Source: Channallabes apus (Eukaryota > Chordata > Actinopteri > Siluriformes > Clariidae). Taken from it: 64,000 nt of DNA. The translations under genes and the position numbers were made by a program. Shown here one piece after another: positions 43,251 through 57,235 of the stretch (position 1 is its first letter; every line of letters starts with the position of its first letter). The stretch spans positions 24,514,142 through 24,578,141 of the forward strand of contig CM060121.1 in NCBI GenBank assembly GCA_030522415.1, read 5' to 3'. The notes beneath the pieces were generated by a model, which saw only the letters and a program-made list of their open reading frames with translations, was not told where the DNA came from and ran no database searches.

Positions 43251-43989
43251 ATATATTTATTGTCTCTTTCCAGGACCAGGCATATCGTTCAATAATTTTT
43301 TGGCCAAATAGGCAGCCGTAACAAGAGGTGAGGGCGCGCGCGTCATCACATGTGCTTACCCGACTCTGCGTTCACCGTAAACTTCAATATACATGGACGT
43401 TTATATTTTTGTTTATTTGTATATGTATGTTATTAATTTTACTTTTTTAGAGATTGTATGTGCGTGCACGGAGAGTATGTGTTGATAAGTTTATGTGGAT
43501 AAGTTGATAAGTATATCAGAAAGCATTAAAATGTTCATTTGAATTAAAATGACACACACACGTCTGTATATACAGTATATCAATTACATATATATCAATT
43601 TCATTAGTTCGTTCATTCTATTTGAAGCTTCGGATGTTTTTTTTTTTTTTTTGGTTTGGTTAGATTAGTTCTGAACTCGCTTCCGTGAAACTATCGCTAA
43701 AACAATGTACTGAGCCCTCCTGAGGATATAAAGCTTTATTATTGTGTTTGAATAAATATTCAGATCTACCACAGCAGGTAATAAACTATGGTGTGTCATA
43801 AGCGAAGCAAACACCACGATTATGCCTCGTTTCGTTCGACGGGAACGTGGTTCATTTGGCCGCGGTGTATTATAAACCTGTGGAATGTTTCACTGTTTAT
43901 GCTCACATAAGAGGAATAAAAGCGAGTGAAATGTGGAAATGATGTGTGGCAACTCAATGAGAACTAAAGCAAAAGATTTCGGTAACTCC

Positions 43990-44420
43990 ACTGAGTGTAA
44001 CATCTGCATAGTGACACTGAACATCTTCACTTTTCCGTTTACCTCTGAAAAAAAAGCTTTATTTTGTTTGTTTATATTTAGAGTTTTTATAACAGTAGAA
44101 CAAGTACCCGCGCGCACGCACACACATAGACACACACACATAGACACACACACACACACAGACACACACACTCCCCTGAGCCCTCGGGAAACATCCAATC
44201 ACCGTCGGTATACAAATGAGTCAAGACGTAGCCTAACGGGGTGTCGTGTCGGATTTCAGTGGTCACGGAGTGGGAAGACTTTGAAGAAGCTGCAGTGACA
44301 GCTGAACAACTTCACTTTTCCGTTTACCTCTGAGGAAAAAAAGCTGTATTTTGTTTCTTTATATCTAGAATTTTTATAGTAGTAAGAGAGAGTTATAGTT
44401 TGGTCTGTACTGTAGTTCGC
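43990..44420. repeat. Local direct duplication
   Basis: TTCACTTTTCCGTTTACCTC followed by TGA, an A-run and AGCT.TATTTTGTTT occurs at about 44025-44100 and again at 44310-44385. The part between, GAGCCCT...GTCGGATTTCAG.GGTCACGGA, recurs at about 44930-44965. Together they suggest a roughly 0.3-0.75-kb local duplication with CA-rich junctions. Confidence 0.6.
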
Positions 44421-44627
44421 ACCCTTGTAGAGAATAAATAAATGAATAACACCTTCATATCCCCTCTCAAGAGTGTCATAGTCCATTGTTAGTTTTAATG
44501 ATCTGGCTGAAACTAATTATCACTACATAAGTACCCTAACACCATTGATCATGAGTCTCAGCTGAACCTAATTCTATACTTGTAACAGAAAATGTAGATG
44601 CAGATTCCAAATGTGTATTTATATAAT

Positions 44628-44653
44628 AGATAGATAGATAGATAGATAGATAG

Positions 44654-44713
<60 letters not shown>
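44628..44713. repeat. Compound (GATA)n(GT)n microsatellite
   Basis: About seven GATA/TAGA units run into about 29 GT units. Confidence 0.95.
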
Positions 44714-44715
<2 letters not shown>

Positions 44716-44861
44716 GCTCTACGCAGGGGCAAGAGAGGGCAGCGCACCCTTAAATGTCTGCACATGTTAATATATTCCTAAAATGTATATATTACAAGTT
44801 GATAAACTGATCTGCGGTAGCGGAAAAATCCGCTGAAATAGGACAGGCACACTAACCCGCA

Positions 44862-44922
44862 CACACACACACACACATACACACACGCGCGCGCGCGCGC
44901 GCACACACACACACAGACACAC
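44862..44922. repeat. (CA)n(CG)n(CA)n microsatellite
   Basis: CA dinucleotides interrupted by a run of about ten CG units, an alternating purine-pyrimidine tract capable of Z-DNA. Confidence 0.9.
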
Positions 44923-44989
44923 CTCCCTTGAGCCCTGCGTCTGTCGGATTTCAGCGGTCACGGAAAGACTTTGAAGCAGTTTATATATG

Positions 44990-45598
44990 AATCTAAGCTT
45001 GAACTTATCAGCATTGTAAATATATAATACTTTTCAAATAAAATCGCTATTACTTTGACCCTGAAGTTTAGTTTAGCACACACAAAAAAACAGAAAAGTC
45101 ATTTCTGGTAACTCAACGGAATGTGTAGTTTATTTACAGTAATTCATTAAAAAATGAATATACATTGTACAGTACACGGTAAACACGGGAAAGATTACAA
45201 AATGAAAAAACAAACAGTGTCTACTTTATAAACAGCTTAGTATGTGCGTCGAGATGCTGAAATCCCTTGCATGTTTTTGCTTCCAAGTGGAGAGATATTT
45301 GACCGATAGCCTAGAACAAAAGATCTATAGGTGTGATCACAACCCCCTCCGACCGACCGTGCCATCAATCACTGACCACCTCAGAAGTTCCCTCCAATGT
45401 ATGGCTGCAATACTTGTTTTGCAAGTATTTTTAACACCATTCAAAGGCTTCAAAGGGGCAGTTATCGGCTATGACACGTTGAAGGAGAACTTAATAGTTC
45501 TCAAAAATAGTGTAAATGTCTGCAACAATCACTAACCATTAAAATGTTTTTTTTTTTGTAATTAAACACGAAAATATTAATTATATTTCCATATATAT

Positions 45599-45631
<33 letters not shown>

Positions 45632-46182
45632 AGGGCGTAGGTTTGCTACCTATGACTCCAACTAATACCCCATCCCCCAATCCCCTTTTTTCCCCAATAT
45701 CTTATTTTGTATTCAACAAAATAAAGAAAATCATTAAAGTTTGGAACCACTTAAGGAGTAAATAGTGAGTAAAGTTTTTTGGGGGGTGAACAATGGCTTT
45801 GACCCTAACTCTTCCCCTCTGACTGCACTAGGACCGGACAGCATTGCCACCTGATGAAATAGCGTGACAAAAAAGTGAAATGTCAGTTCAAAACTTTTGC
45901 CAAAAACACTAATGAATCACTTACATCCTCAGCCTATCACTCCTCATAATGCTAAATATTAGTATAATCAACATGTATAATACACGCACACATATTATAT
46001 GTTATATACTGTATAATCAACATTCAGATTGACCTCCTGTGAACTCGCCTCTTCACCTGAACTACAACATGGCTGATCTGCTTCTGTCCCCTAATTGAAA
46101 AACATTGAGGGATTCCTTATGAGCATGGACAGAGAATGCCTCAGCCTATTATTGGTAACAATGTTAAATCTCAGGACAACTA
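44990..46182. other. No recognised gene; (AC)n at 45602-45630
   Basis: Open stretch 45242-45535 shows no domain I know. The rest is AT-rich. Confidence 0.35.
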
Positions 46183-46600
46183 CAGTGGCTTGCAAAAGTA
46201 TTCGCCCCCCGTGAACTTTTCCACATTTTGTCACATTACAGCCACAAACATGAATCAATTTTATTGGAATTCCACGTGAAAGACCAATACAAAGTGGTGT
46301 ACACGCGAGAAGTGGAACGAAAATCATACATCATTTCAAACATTTTTTTTTTTTACAAATAAATAACTGAAAAGTGAGGTGTGTGTAATTATTCAGCCCC
46401 CTTTGGTCTGAGTGCAGTCAGTTGGCCATAGACATTGCCTGATGAGTGCTAATGACTAGAGAGCACCTGTGTGTAATCTACACTCTCTCCATCGCTGTCT
46501 GATATACAGCACAGGTGTTTAGGTTCTGTTACCTGACAAAACAGGATAAACACATGCCATTTAAACAGCAATCATTTTATTTCACTTTTTCTGAGTCTTA
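46183..46600 (+). mobile_element. 5' fragment of a Tc1-like element
   Basis: Starts after TA with CAGTGGCTTGCAAAAGTATT, then CTTTTCCACATTTTGTCACA, CAATACAAAGTGGTGTACAC and CAGTCAGTTGGCCATAGACA. This is the left end and 5' non-coding part of a widespread fish/frog Tc1-like family. Transposase is not present; truncated near 46600. Confidence 0.75.
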
Positions 46601-46975
46601 GTGTGCAAACCTCGAATCAAATCATTAATGTTCGCCAAGTAAGTGAATGCATTTTAAAAACTATTTTTCTGAAGTGGATTGTCTATTGGTGTCAAACTAA
46701 TATACTAATATTGCCATATGGCTAGAATTTTGTTACAATACTTTCACAATACTGATTTCTGACAAACAGTCACTAGATTAGGAGACTGACAGGGATCATA
46801 TTTATACTTTTACATTTAGCTGTTTAATCTGCTGTTAGTTTTACGTCCGTATTCACAGACTATATCCTGGCCTGCTGTACTGAATGTGAGTCCACTGCAT
46901 TTGGCGCTGCTTGTGTCTGAACGCGCTGAATGTGTCTGAATGACAATGGAATAGGACGTGTGAGTTGCACCGGTC

Positions 46976-47000
46976 ACACACACACACACACACACACACA

Positions 47001-47042
<42 letters not shown>
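46976..47042. repeat. (AC)n-(AT)n microsatellite flanking the Tc1 insertion
   Basis: About 12 AC units, then about 19 AT units, ending in the TA target of the element at 47044. Confidence 0.9.
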
Positions 47043-48663
<1,621 letters not shown>

Positions 48664-48665
48664 TA

Positions 48666-50300
48666 TATATAATTAAATTCTTAAAACATCGTGTTCACCC
48701 ATGCACTGAAAAAAAGAACTTGTAAGATTTACTTGATAAAATCCTCATAACAATTTGGACACAGATTTTAAGTAAATTTTATTGCTCCAATATTAAGGCT
48801 GAATCCCAACCCTTCCCCCTACTCTTCCATTTGGCGCGTTCACGTGCAGGGGTAGAGGTGTCTCATTTCTCTTTTGGTTGGAGGTGTAGGGGGAGGGGGG
48901 AAGGGCCAGATAGCCCTCCAAACGAAGATTTTTCAGGACCTCACTTCAAACGAAGGGCTAAGCGAAGTTTTCAACATGGCTGCTCACTCGAGCAAAAAGA
49001 CCCATAAATGTTAAGTCATTTTTGCCATTAATAAAGATTTTTATGACAAGTTTTCATTGTATGTATATTACCTTTAGTCTTGTGTCTGTGTTTATGGTGA
49101 TGTTCTGTAAAGAAACGTTTGCAAAAAAAATCGCTAAAGTTTGCTAGCGGATAGCACATATTGCACAATATTACAAATATATATTTTTATGTCACATACA
49201 CTTTACTGCATGCTACAAACAAATATGAAAGTTCAGTAGCACGGCATTTTGCCGAGCATTTGATAACGCATTGTTTGTTTTGCTTACGGCCATACACTAT
49301 TGTTTTGCTTACACTATTCTTTCTTATTGCAACGTGACCACAGTTTTGTAATTTATATTCTGTATATGGACGGCTGAGGAAACCCGAAGACTCATCCGTG
49401 TTCGTGGTGAAAATGAGCAACTTTTTTAAAAATCGAAAAACCTTTGGGAGTGAGTAATCTCTCTTATTGGAATGTGTGATAAACATCGGCGCATGTCCTC
49501 TGACGTAACATGGACACACAGGAATGTAAATGAACACTGCATTTATGACCCAAAAAATAAACGCTTTGAGATGATTTATTTGCCGTATGGTGTGTTTATT
49601 TGAATATGTTCAGTAAATTTATGAATTACACTCAAAGTGTCAGCGAAACCGGTTTGCAAATAATTTGTGTGTGTGTTAGGTGATGTGAGAGTGGGTTTTT
49701 CAAACTTGCAGTAAAACATTTTTGGGGGCAGTTTTTGATTCCCCCTTATCTAAGTACTGTAAAAACTTATATAGTCTTGGGTTAAAAAGTCTGCATTTCA
49801 ACATGCATCCCCCACCTCCAAAGACTAAGCTCCTGTTGGTATAGCTCTTAAGGTCACTGTGGCACACAAACCCCCTGACCACAATAAGGTGGCAATCCCT
49901 CAGGGGGGGGGGAGGTGAAAAATACAAATTAAATAAAATAAATTATCCTTAATCCAGATTTTATCAATCAACGACATAATATTTATCTTAGCTGGATGGT
50001 CTAATTCTCAAAACCGTTTAACCTAAAGAAAAACATAACACACTATAACTAGAATATTTACAAAACTGAAAGGTTTTCTTATGAATAATTAAAAAAAACA
50101 TTATAACTCAAAAAGATCATATTATGTTTATATATATATATTTTATAGTAACTGAACAGCTCTCTTCTCTCCAATCCACTCATACACCACAGTCTCCTAT
50201 TTCTCTGTGCGCGCGCTGCAGCCTTTGAATGAATACACGCAGCGGAGGTTTTACATATTTAAAACGTAAAAAGGTGTCTCCATCATAAATAGCCCTGAAT

Positions 50301-50302
<2 letters not shown>
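48666..50302. other. No gene recognised; possible DNA-repeat pieces
   Basis: 48710-48800 (CTTGTAAGATTTACTTGATA ...) and 48797-49000 (GGCTGAATCCCAACCCTTCC, CCCCTAC and AGGGGGAGGGG) resemble common fish non-autonomous DNA repeats. The minus open stretch 49187-49537 (116 codons) has no domain I recognise. Confidence 0.35.

Positions 50303-50357
<55 letters not shown>
50303..50357. repeat. (TA)n microsatellite
   Basis: About 27 uninterrupted TA units. Confidence 0.95.
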
Positions 50358-50361
<4 letters not shown>

Positions 50362-50915
50362 GTTTTGTGAGATTTTCCCTTACTTGGTTTTATCAATTTA
50401 TATTACTCCCTATAATAATGTAAACATTGCTAATTTATGTTTTGGAAAGAAACTTAAGTAATTATTTCATCTATATCTTTCATAAATCACACAACTAAAA
50501 TATAATTAAACAGTTTATTCACCAACATTACCAAATATTTGTGACATTCACAGTCTAGATCCAAGTTGTCTTTTTAATAAAAGTGCATTCAGCTAAATTT
50601 TGCATCCATAGAAAAAAACTGCACGGCACCAGGGCCTGAAATACTTGTTTTAAACAAAATTGTGTAAAATAATAAATAAATAAAATACAGCATTCATTTA
50701 GAAATAAAATGCAGCAGAAAATACTTTAAACAAACTGTAGAATAAACGTTAAAACGTAATAGCCCTCTGAAGCAGTGAAGTTGCAACTTTCAAATCAGCA
50801 CTCTGGACTAGTGCACTTAAAAGTATGCCATTGAAACCTTAATGCATGAAAACATTTTAAGCTGAACATGTAAACACAACATGTAAACACTTGTAGTCAA
50901 GCCAAATCAAATGTT

Positions 50916-51079
50916 TTAAGATGATAACTTCATCTTTAAAGCTTGCACTTTTGGTGATAGCTTAATCCCATCAAGTTCTAGAAGAACTTTCTGAAAATAG
51001 CCTCTCCTTCAAGGATTATGGATACACCAACTGGTTCTTCCCCTTCAACAGCACGGACGACAAGGATTTTAAGAAGGTG
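50916..51079 (-). pseudogene. SAMD3-like C-terminal remnant, minus strand
   Basis: Minus frames read HLLKILVVRAVEGEEPVGVS IILEGEAIF and, shifted, QKVLLELDGIKLSPKVQALK MKLSS stop. ELDG.KLS.KVQ.LK.KL closes proteins of the multicopy fish family labelled SAMD3-like, and VVR.EG......V.IILEG is its preceding segment. The hydrophobic stretch that normally separates them (LLGL.YALNL..P) is missing, so it is a deleted copy. A matching donor-bearing segment (MRRESEEDLFDDC, CTG|GTAAAG) lies at about 51496-51535. Confidence 0.5.
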
Positions 51080-51850
51080 TCACTTCGTCTGTCCCCCTGC
51101 ATAAAATTTACAAGAAAATAAATCATTTATTTTGAGAAGCAAAAAAATCTGAATTGCTTCAACCTGTGCTGACTTCATTGAGAAAAAAATAATAATAAAA
51201 ATAAATGATAATAAAAAAATGACCATCACTTCATATACTTCATATTGTTAAACTTGGGTTAAATTGCTTTATCTTGCATCAGTAAAACATGGCATGAGAT
51301 GGCTTTACAGTGTCAGGAAATCCTATGATGAATGCTGAGTTTGTATTTAAAGGGTTAGTCCAAACATGAAAATTCGTTCAATAATTACATAAATTATATA
51401 TTCATTTGCATTTATATGCTTCTGTCCAATACAACAAACACTATATTCAAGGTATTAATAAATTGTATAATTAATAAGAAAACAATGCTTTACCAGGCAA
51501 TCATCAAAGAGATCCTCTTCAGATTCACGTCTCATCTTTACACTTTGTTTCTGTGAAAATATTTACATTGTATCATTACATAATCTTTTATTCGTACAAC
51601 TACATTCAGGCATTTCTTCATCTTTTGTAAGTTTGCCTTTATCCAAAGCAAATTACAAAAGAGGAAGGCGTCAAGCATGTCAAGCAGTGCTACTAACACA
51701 CAGTTTCTGACACCGTTAGAAAATACAAGATAGAACAGTGAGGGATTAAGGAAAAAGTGAGAAGCAAGAATCATGTGTGCAAAGATTAAGCATGTAGGGT
51801 CACAGGATGACTCGACTTATTTTTATTGTCTGCAATGCGATTTAGACAAA

Positions 51851-52990
51851 TTAGAACTGCGGTAAAGCCAGCCGCGGTTCAGAAGAACACGGTCAAGCCA
51901 GCCGCGATTGATTTTAGTGTGCGCACATATTACAGTGATTACGGTAGTTTCAGGACCGCCACAGAGACAACGCGCTTTCAGAGCGCTTTTCATTTAGACG
52001 CCCAGGACTGAGAGATAATACAACATGCTCGTCAATTTTTACTTGCTTATTTATTTGCATTTCTGCTTTAATATCCGTGTTATTTATTGGCGGTTTGACG
52101 GTTGTCTGTTACAATATTTTTCTTAAATATTCACCATTCAAATAATTGTTTTATGTAGATAAGTTACAGCAGAATTCGTAGAAAACAGACAAAATAATGT
52201 ATTTAGTCTTTCTAAATACCAGAATTGATTTTTATTTTGTTTTACTGTTCAAAAGTAGCAGTTATTCTTCAATGAATGTTTTCAATAATGAGGATTAACG
52301 TCTGCTTTGGAAGAGAGGTCAAATAAACAAATGTTCACAATGGGGAAAAAAAGTTAAATAAAATGCCTTTATTTCACTTCAGAGACCTATGAAAAAATAA
52401 ATTCTAGTAAGTATAAAACGCCATGGTCAGTTTTTATCCCATATAATGTACACACATTATATGATAAAAAAAAAAAAAAGTAGAAAAAAACAATGATCAG
52501 TTCTTATTCAGGACGTCCCATACTATATACACACCACATATGAAACTATTTTACTGCAGCATTTTTGAGATATTGGACATTATTACACTTTAAAGGGGTA
52601 TAAAGACCCCATTTCTAATAAGTAGAAAAAAACAATGATCAGTTCTTATTCAGGACGTCCCATACTATATACACACCACATATGAAACTATTTTACTGCA
52701 GCATTTTTGAGATATTGGACATTATTACATTTTAAAGGGGTATAAAGACCCCATTTCTAATAAGTAGAAAAAAACAATGATCAGTTCTTATTCAGGACGT
52801 CCCATACTATATACACACCACATATGAAACTATTTTACTGCAGCATTTTTCAGATATGGGGCATTCTCTCTGTGTTGTTCATGAAACTACCGTAATCGCT
52901 GTAATATGCGCGCGCACTAAAATCAATCGCGGCTGGCTTGACCGTGTTTTTCTGAACCGCGGCTGGCTTTACTGCAGTAAATTAGAGCTG
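51851..52990. mobile_element. Inverted-repeat structure with internal 142-bp tandem repeats
   Basis: Arms at 51851-51952 and 52882-52990 are inverted copies of each other: GGTAAAGCCAGCCGCGGTTC, CACGGTCAAGCCAGCCGCGA, TTGATTTTAGTG, then TTACAG.GATTACGGTAGTTTCA. Within the about 930-bp centre are 2.7 tandem copies of a 142-bp unit (52481-52857). No ORF of note. It looks like a foldback or MITE-type DNA element; ends and target duplication are not clear. Confidence 0.6.
52481..52857. repeat. 142-bp tandem repeat, 2.7 copies
   Basis: Units start TAGAAAAAAACAATGATCAG at 52481, 52623 and 52765 and contain GGACGTCCCATACTATATAC. The copies are almost identical, implying recent duplication. Confidence 0.95.
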
Positions 52991-54408
52991 CTGTCAATAC
53001 TGTATGAACATATGTACAGGTTCTTTACTCGTAACTCATTAATAAAGTTCGGCTTCAGAAAAAAAACATTTATCGCTAGTGCTCTTTTACCATTTAATGC
53101 TTTAACACACACGACTCAGTTTGTTCAGAAATGGCATCTAACTGGTGAGCCTTTGTCTGAAGACGCCGGGTTGGGGGTAAGAAACACACATCTCTGTGTA
53201 TTAATCCGCGCGCTCGGTTCGTTATTATTTTATTTATTTATTTATTTACCACAGGACCCATGGGGGCTCCGTAGGTTCAGGTTTTTACACGAAAACGGTG
53301 TTTTGTGAATCTCCACACTATTAAAAACTGAAATTGCTAATTGTACGTCCTGAGATTAAGATGAACATTAATTGGGAGTCATGAAAGCGAGAATCACATC
53401 CAAAAAAGAAAGCTAAACTTACCTCGAACACGACAAACTCCAGCTGCAGCCACACCGTGTTGTAACCTCCGTGATGATTCCCAACCGACTGATACACAGC
53501 GCGGGCACAGCGACTCCAAACACGCATGCGCAGTTTAATTTGCACACATTTTCGGCTTCAGTAGACACACAATACTTCAGACTGAAACACGACTGCCCCC
53601 TACAGGTAATGAAGGGCATGTTCACAGCTTCCCGCACGCAGCCGCGCAAAGCCGCGGCAAGTCACGGGATCCCTTGTCTCGAAACGCAGGTTTTTAATGG
53701 CGACATCTGTATATGCCATTGTTCACCTGAGGAACAAAACAGGAGTAGTGGAACAGAACCAGACAAAATAAAGGCAACAGTTTTTCACCCACTGCATGCA
53801 TCTCATGTCTCTTTTACATGAAGTCCATGTGCATCTTTGAAAATTAAATGTCTCTGCTTATTTTTCTTTTTAAAAATATTAAGTAAGTGTATCATGGCTT
53901 GCCAAATGTAGTAAAACCAGTGCTAATGGTAGCAGGAGCAAGACAAAAAAAGAAGAATTTGGAAGTGAAACAAAATGTTACAGTATCACGCATAGTTTTG
54001 TTAAGTATATGATATGATTTTTGCACAACACACATAACATTGTTCTACTTCACAAAACATAACTGCAGTGACAGGAAGAACATATCAATGTCCTTTTCGG
54101 CTTTAAAATTCTCCAAAAATACAATGAACACTGTTAATTTACTCAAAGCAGTCATTGTTAAGTGAAGCTGTTCTCCTTCTTTGATTATGTTTGAGTATGT
54201 TGCTTCCAATGCAGCCACATTTCCTGCATATTTTTAAAATAAGCTAATAAATGTTTTATTAAAGACAACCTTGTGCCAGTGAAAAATTATTTGACAGAAT
54301 CAGTAAAAGACAGTAAAGGGCATTTCTTACATTTGGCTGTTCAAATATCTTCATATGTTAACTAAAAATCTTCTTCAATGTCATATGAAATTTGCACATT
54401 TCATTGTT
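52991..54408. other. No firm gene; CpG-rich exon-like DNA at 53290-53720
   Basis: On the minus strand GCGCATGCGT and GCGCGGCTGCGTGCGGGAAG precede TGTTCGAG|GTAAGTTTAG near 53423, a donor-like site. The opposite direction and donor mirror the plus-strand 40.4-41.2-kb region. (TTTA)n at 53229-53249. No coding sequence identified. Confidence 0.3.
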
Positions 54409-54451
54409 CATCTATCTATCTATCTACTGTATCTATCTATCTATCTACCTA
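54409..54451. repeat. (TATC)n microsatellite, left of Tc1 insertion
   Basis: TATC units interrupted by TACTGTA. The same repeat resumes at 56038-56100 on the other side of the Tc1 copy. Confidence 0.9.
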
Positions 54452-56036
54452 CAGTTGTGTGAAAAACTATTTGCCCCCCTCCTGATTTCTTATTCTTTTG
54501 CATGTTTGTCACACAAAATGTTTCTAATCATCAAACACATTTAACTATTAGTCAAAGATAACACAAGTAAACACAAAATGCAGTTTTTAAATGATGGGTT
54601 TTATTATTTAGGGAGAAAAAAAATCCAAAGTAATTGATGACAAAAGTAATTGCCCCCTGAACCTAATAACTGGTTGGGCCACCCTTAGCATAAATAACTG
54701 CAATCAAGCGTTTGCGATAACTTGCAACGAGTCTTTTACAGCGCTCTGGAGGAATTTTGGCCCACTCATCTTTGCAGAATTGTTGTAATTCAGCTTTATT
54801 TGAGGGTTTTCTAGCATGAACCGCCTTTTTAAGGTCATGCCACAACATCTCAATAGGATTCAGGACATGACTTTGACTAGGCCACCCCAAAGTCTTCATT
54901 TTGTTTTTCTTCAGCCATTCGGAGGTGGATTTGCTGGTGTGTTTTGGGTCATTGTCCTGCTGCAGCACCCAAGATCGCTTCAGCTTGAGTTGACGAACAG
55001 ATGGCAGTAGAATTCATGGTTCCATCTATCACAGCAAGCCTTCCAGGTCCTGAAGCAGCAAAACAACCCCAGACCATCACACTACCACCACCATATTTTA
55101 CTGTTGGTATGATGTTCTTTTTCTGAAATGCTGTGTTACTTTTACACCAGATGTAACGGGACACGCACCTTCCAAAAAGTTAAACTTTTGTCTCGTCGGT
55201 CCACAAGGTATTTTCCCAAAAGTCTTGGCAATCATTGAGATGTTTTTTAGCAAAATTAAGACGAGCCTTAATGTTCTTTTTGCTTAAAAGTGGTTTGCAC
55301 CTTGGAAATCTGCCATGCAGGCTGTTTTTGCCCAGTCTCTTTCTTATGGTGGAGTCGTGAACACTGACCTTAATGACCTTAAGGCAAGTGAGGCCTGCAG
55401 TTCTTTAGATGTTGTCCTGGGGTCTTTTGTGGCATCTCGGATGAGTTGTCTCTGCGCTCTAGGGGGAAATTTTGGTCAGCCAGCCACTCCTTGGAAGGTT
55501 CACCACTATTCCATGTTTTTGCCATTTGTGGATAATGGCTCTCACTGTGGTTCGCTGGAGTCCCAAAGCTTTAGAAATGGCTTTATAACCTTTACCAGAC
55601 TGATAGATCTCAATTACTGTTGTTCTCATTTGTTCCTGAATTTCTTTGGATCTTGGCATGATGTATAGCTTTTGAGGTGCTTTTGGTCTACTTCTCTGTG
55701 TCAGGTAGCTCCTATTTAAGTGATTTCTTGATTGAAACAGGTGTGGCAGTAATCAGGCCTGGGGGTGACTACAGAAATTGAACTCAGGTGTGATAAACCA
55801 CAGTTATGTTATTTTTTAACAAGGGGGCAATCACTTTTTCACACAGGGCCATGTAGATTTGGGTTTTTTTTTTCTCCCTTAATAACGTAAGCCTTCATTT
55901 AAAAACTGCATTTTGTGTTCAATTATGTTATCTTTGACTAATAGTTAACGGTTTTTGATGAGCAGAAACATTTAAGTATGACAAACATGCAAAAGAATAA
56001 GAAATCAGGAAGGGGGCAAATAGTTTTTCACACCAC

Positions 56037-56038
<2 letters not shown>
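54452..56038 (-). mobile_element. Second copy of the Tc1 family, inactivated, in a TATC microsatellite
   Basis: The ends match those at 47044 apart from point changes (CAGTTGTGTG on the left; final G replaced by C on the right). TA flanks are part of the TATC repeat. Transposase is on the minus strand and broken. Overall sequence is close to the intact copy, so both derive from the same recent family expansion. Confidence 0.9.
54663..55659 (-). pseudogene. Tc1 transposase pseudogene
   Basis: Starts [20 protein letters not shown] and stops after RSGWLTKISP (near 55459) through a small indel. 54949-55164 recovers [16 protein letters not shown] and [14 protein letters not shown]. At about 55005-55015 a deletion of about 34 nt, relative to the intact copy, removes the segment after the DGTM motif. 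54663-54968 recovers [21 protein letters not shown] and the C-terminus. Confidence 0.9.

Positions 56039-56100
<62 letters not shown>
56038..56100. repeat. (TATC)n microsatellite, right of Tc1 insertion
   Basis: About fifteen perfect TATC units. Confidence 0.95.
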
Positions 56101-56709
56101 CATCAGCCTGCATGTATCCTGAGACTGTTTAAAATCTGTAGGATAATAAAGCAATTCAGTAAAAAAAAAACCTGTGACACGACTTCTACTATTACTGCGT
56201 CGGTTTTTAAATTACTGTACAGGTGTTCATCAATCAAGCGTCCACAATCTATAGTTTCAGTTTTATTTTAAACTAATCTCACACTATATCTTATTATTCA
56301 TGTATAAGTTTGTATCATCATGTATAATCATAGCTATTATATGCACATTGAGAAAATCTACTGTGCATGGTTTTCTGGTATAATGCTGGTGTATTTTAAG
56401 GTGTATTCATGTGAAGAAATAAATGTCTGTACTGACGTACTGTACGTACTGTATATGAAGCTGTGGAATGTGGGGGAAGTGACAGTTCACTGTCACAGTT
56501 ATATTTCCAACTTGCTTTGGTCTAAAATAGGACTTGCTTAACTGGCGAAACTTCCCATTAATAGGATCTCACTACCAAAACAACATTATCCACACTTAGT
56601 TTTGAAATGTGAATAAATACATTATTTCTATTTACAGTATTGAGAATAAAATTATACAGAGGAGGGTAAAAATTATCCACACTTCAGTTATATTAAAACT
56701 TCTTTGGGT
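56101..56709. other. No recognised feature
   Basis: AT-rich non-coding DNA. Confidence 0.35.
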
Positions 56710-57035
56710 GTGACAAGGATGGATAGGGTCAAGAATGAGTTCATCAGCGAGACAACCCATGTTAGATGTTTTGGAGATAAGTCAGAGAGGCCAGATTGAG
56801 GTGGTTTGGACATGTTCAGAGCAGAGATGGTGAATATATCGGTAGAAGGATGCTGAGGTTGGAACTTCCAGGCAGGAGGTCTAGAGGAAGACCAAAGAGG
56901 AGATTTATGGATGCAGTGAGAGAGGACATGAAGTTAGTTGGTGTAAGAGAAGAGGATGCAAAGGACAGGGTTAGATGGAGGCAGATGATTCGCTGTGGTG
57001 ACCCCTGAAAGGGAACAGCCGAAAGACAAAGAAAG
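56710..57035 (+). pseudogene. 3' end of a LINE ORF plus tail shared with SINEs
   Basis: MDRVKNEFISETTHVRCFGD in one frame, then MRWFGHVQSRDGEYIGRRML, RLELPGRRSRGRPKRRFMDA and VREDMKLVGVREEDAKDRVR to CGDP, is the C-terminus of a fish LINE polymerase ORF. The ORF end GCTGTGGTGACCCCTGAAAG continues to ACAGCCGAAAGA, the same tail as on the tRNA-Gly SINE. 5'-truncated; a frame change occurs near 56795. Confidence 0.75.
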
Positions 57036-57235
57036 AAAGTTATACTAAAACTTCTGTTGGCTGTTGTTCTTATCAGGGCTTTCTGTTCTGTCACCTGTTT
57101 TACCAGGTGTGAACCTGTTACATCAGTTCATTTGCCCCACTTGAGATTTGCAGGAAAGAACACCAGTGATTCATTTTTTTGTTGTTGTTGTTGTTGTCTG
57201 AGGTTGTAACTTACTGTATGCCGAAAAAACTTACA

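Noticed and set aside
49187..49537. 116-codon minus ORF
   Set aside because: No recognisable motif, biased by AT-rich DNA, no splice or poly(A) context.
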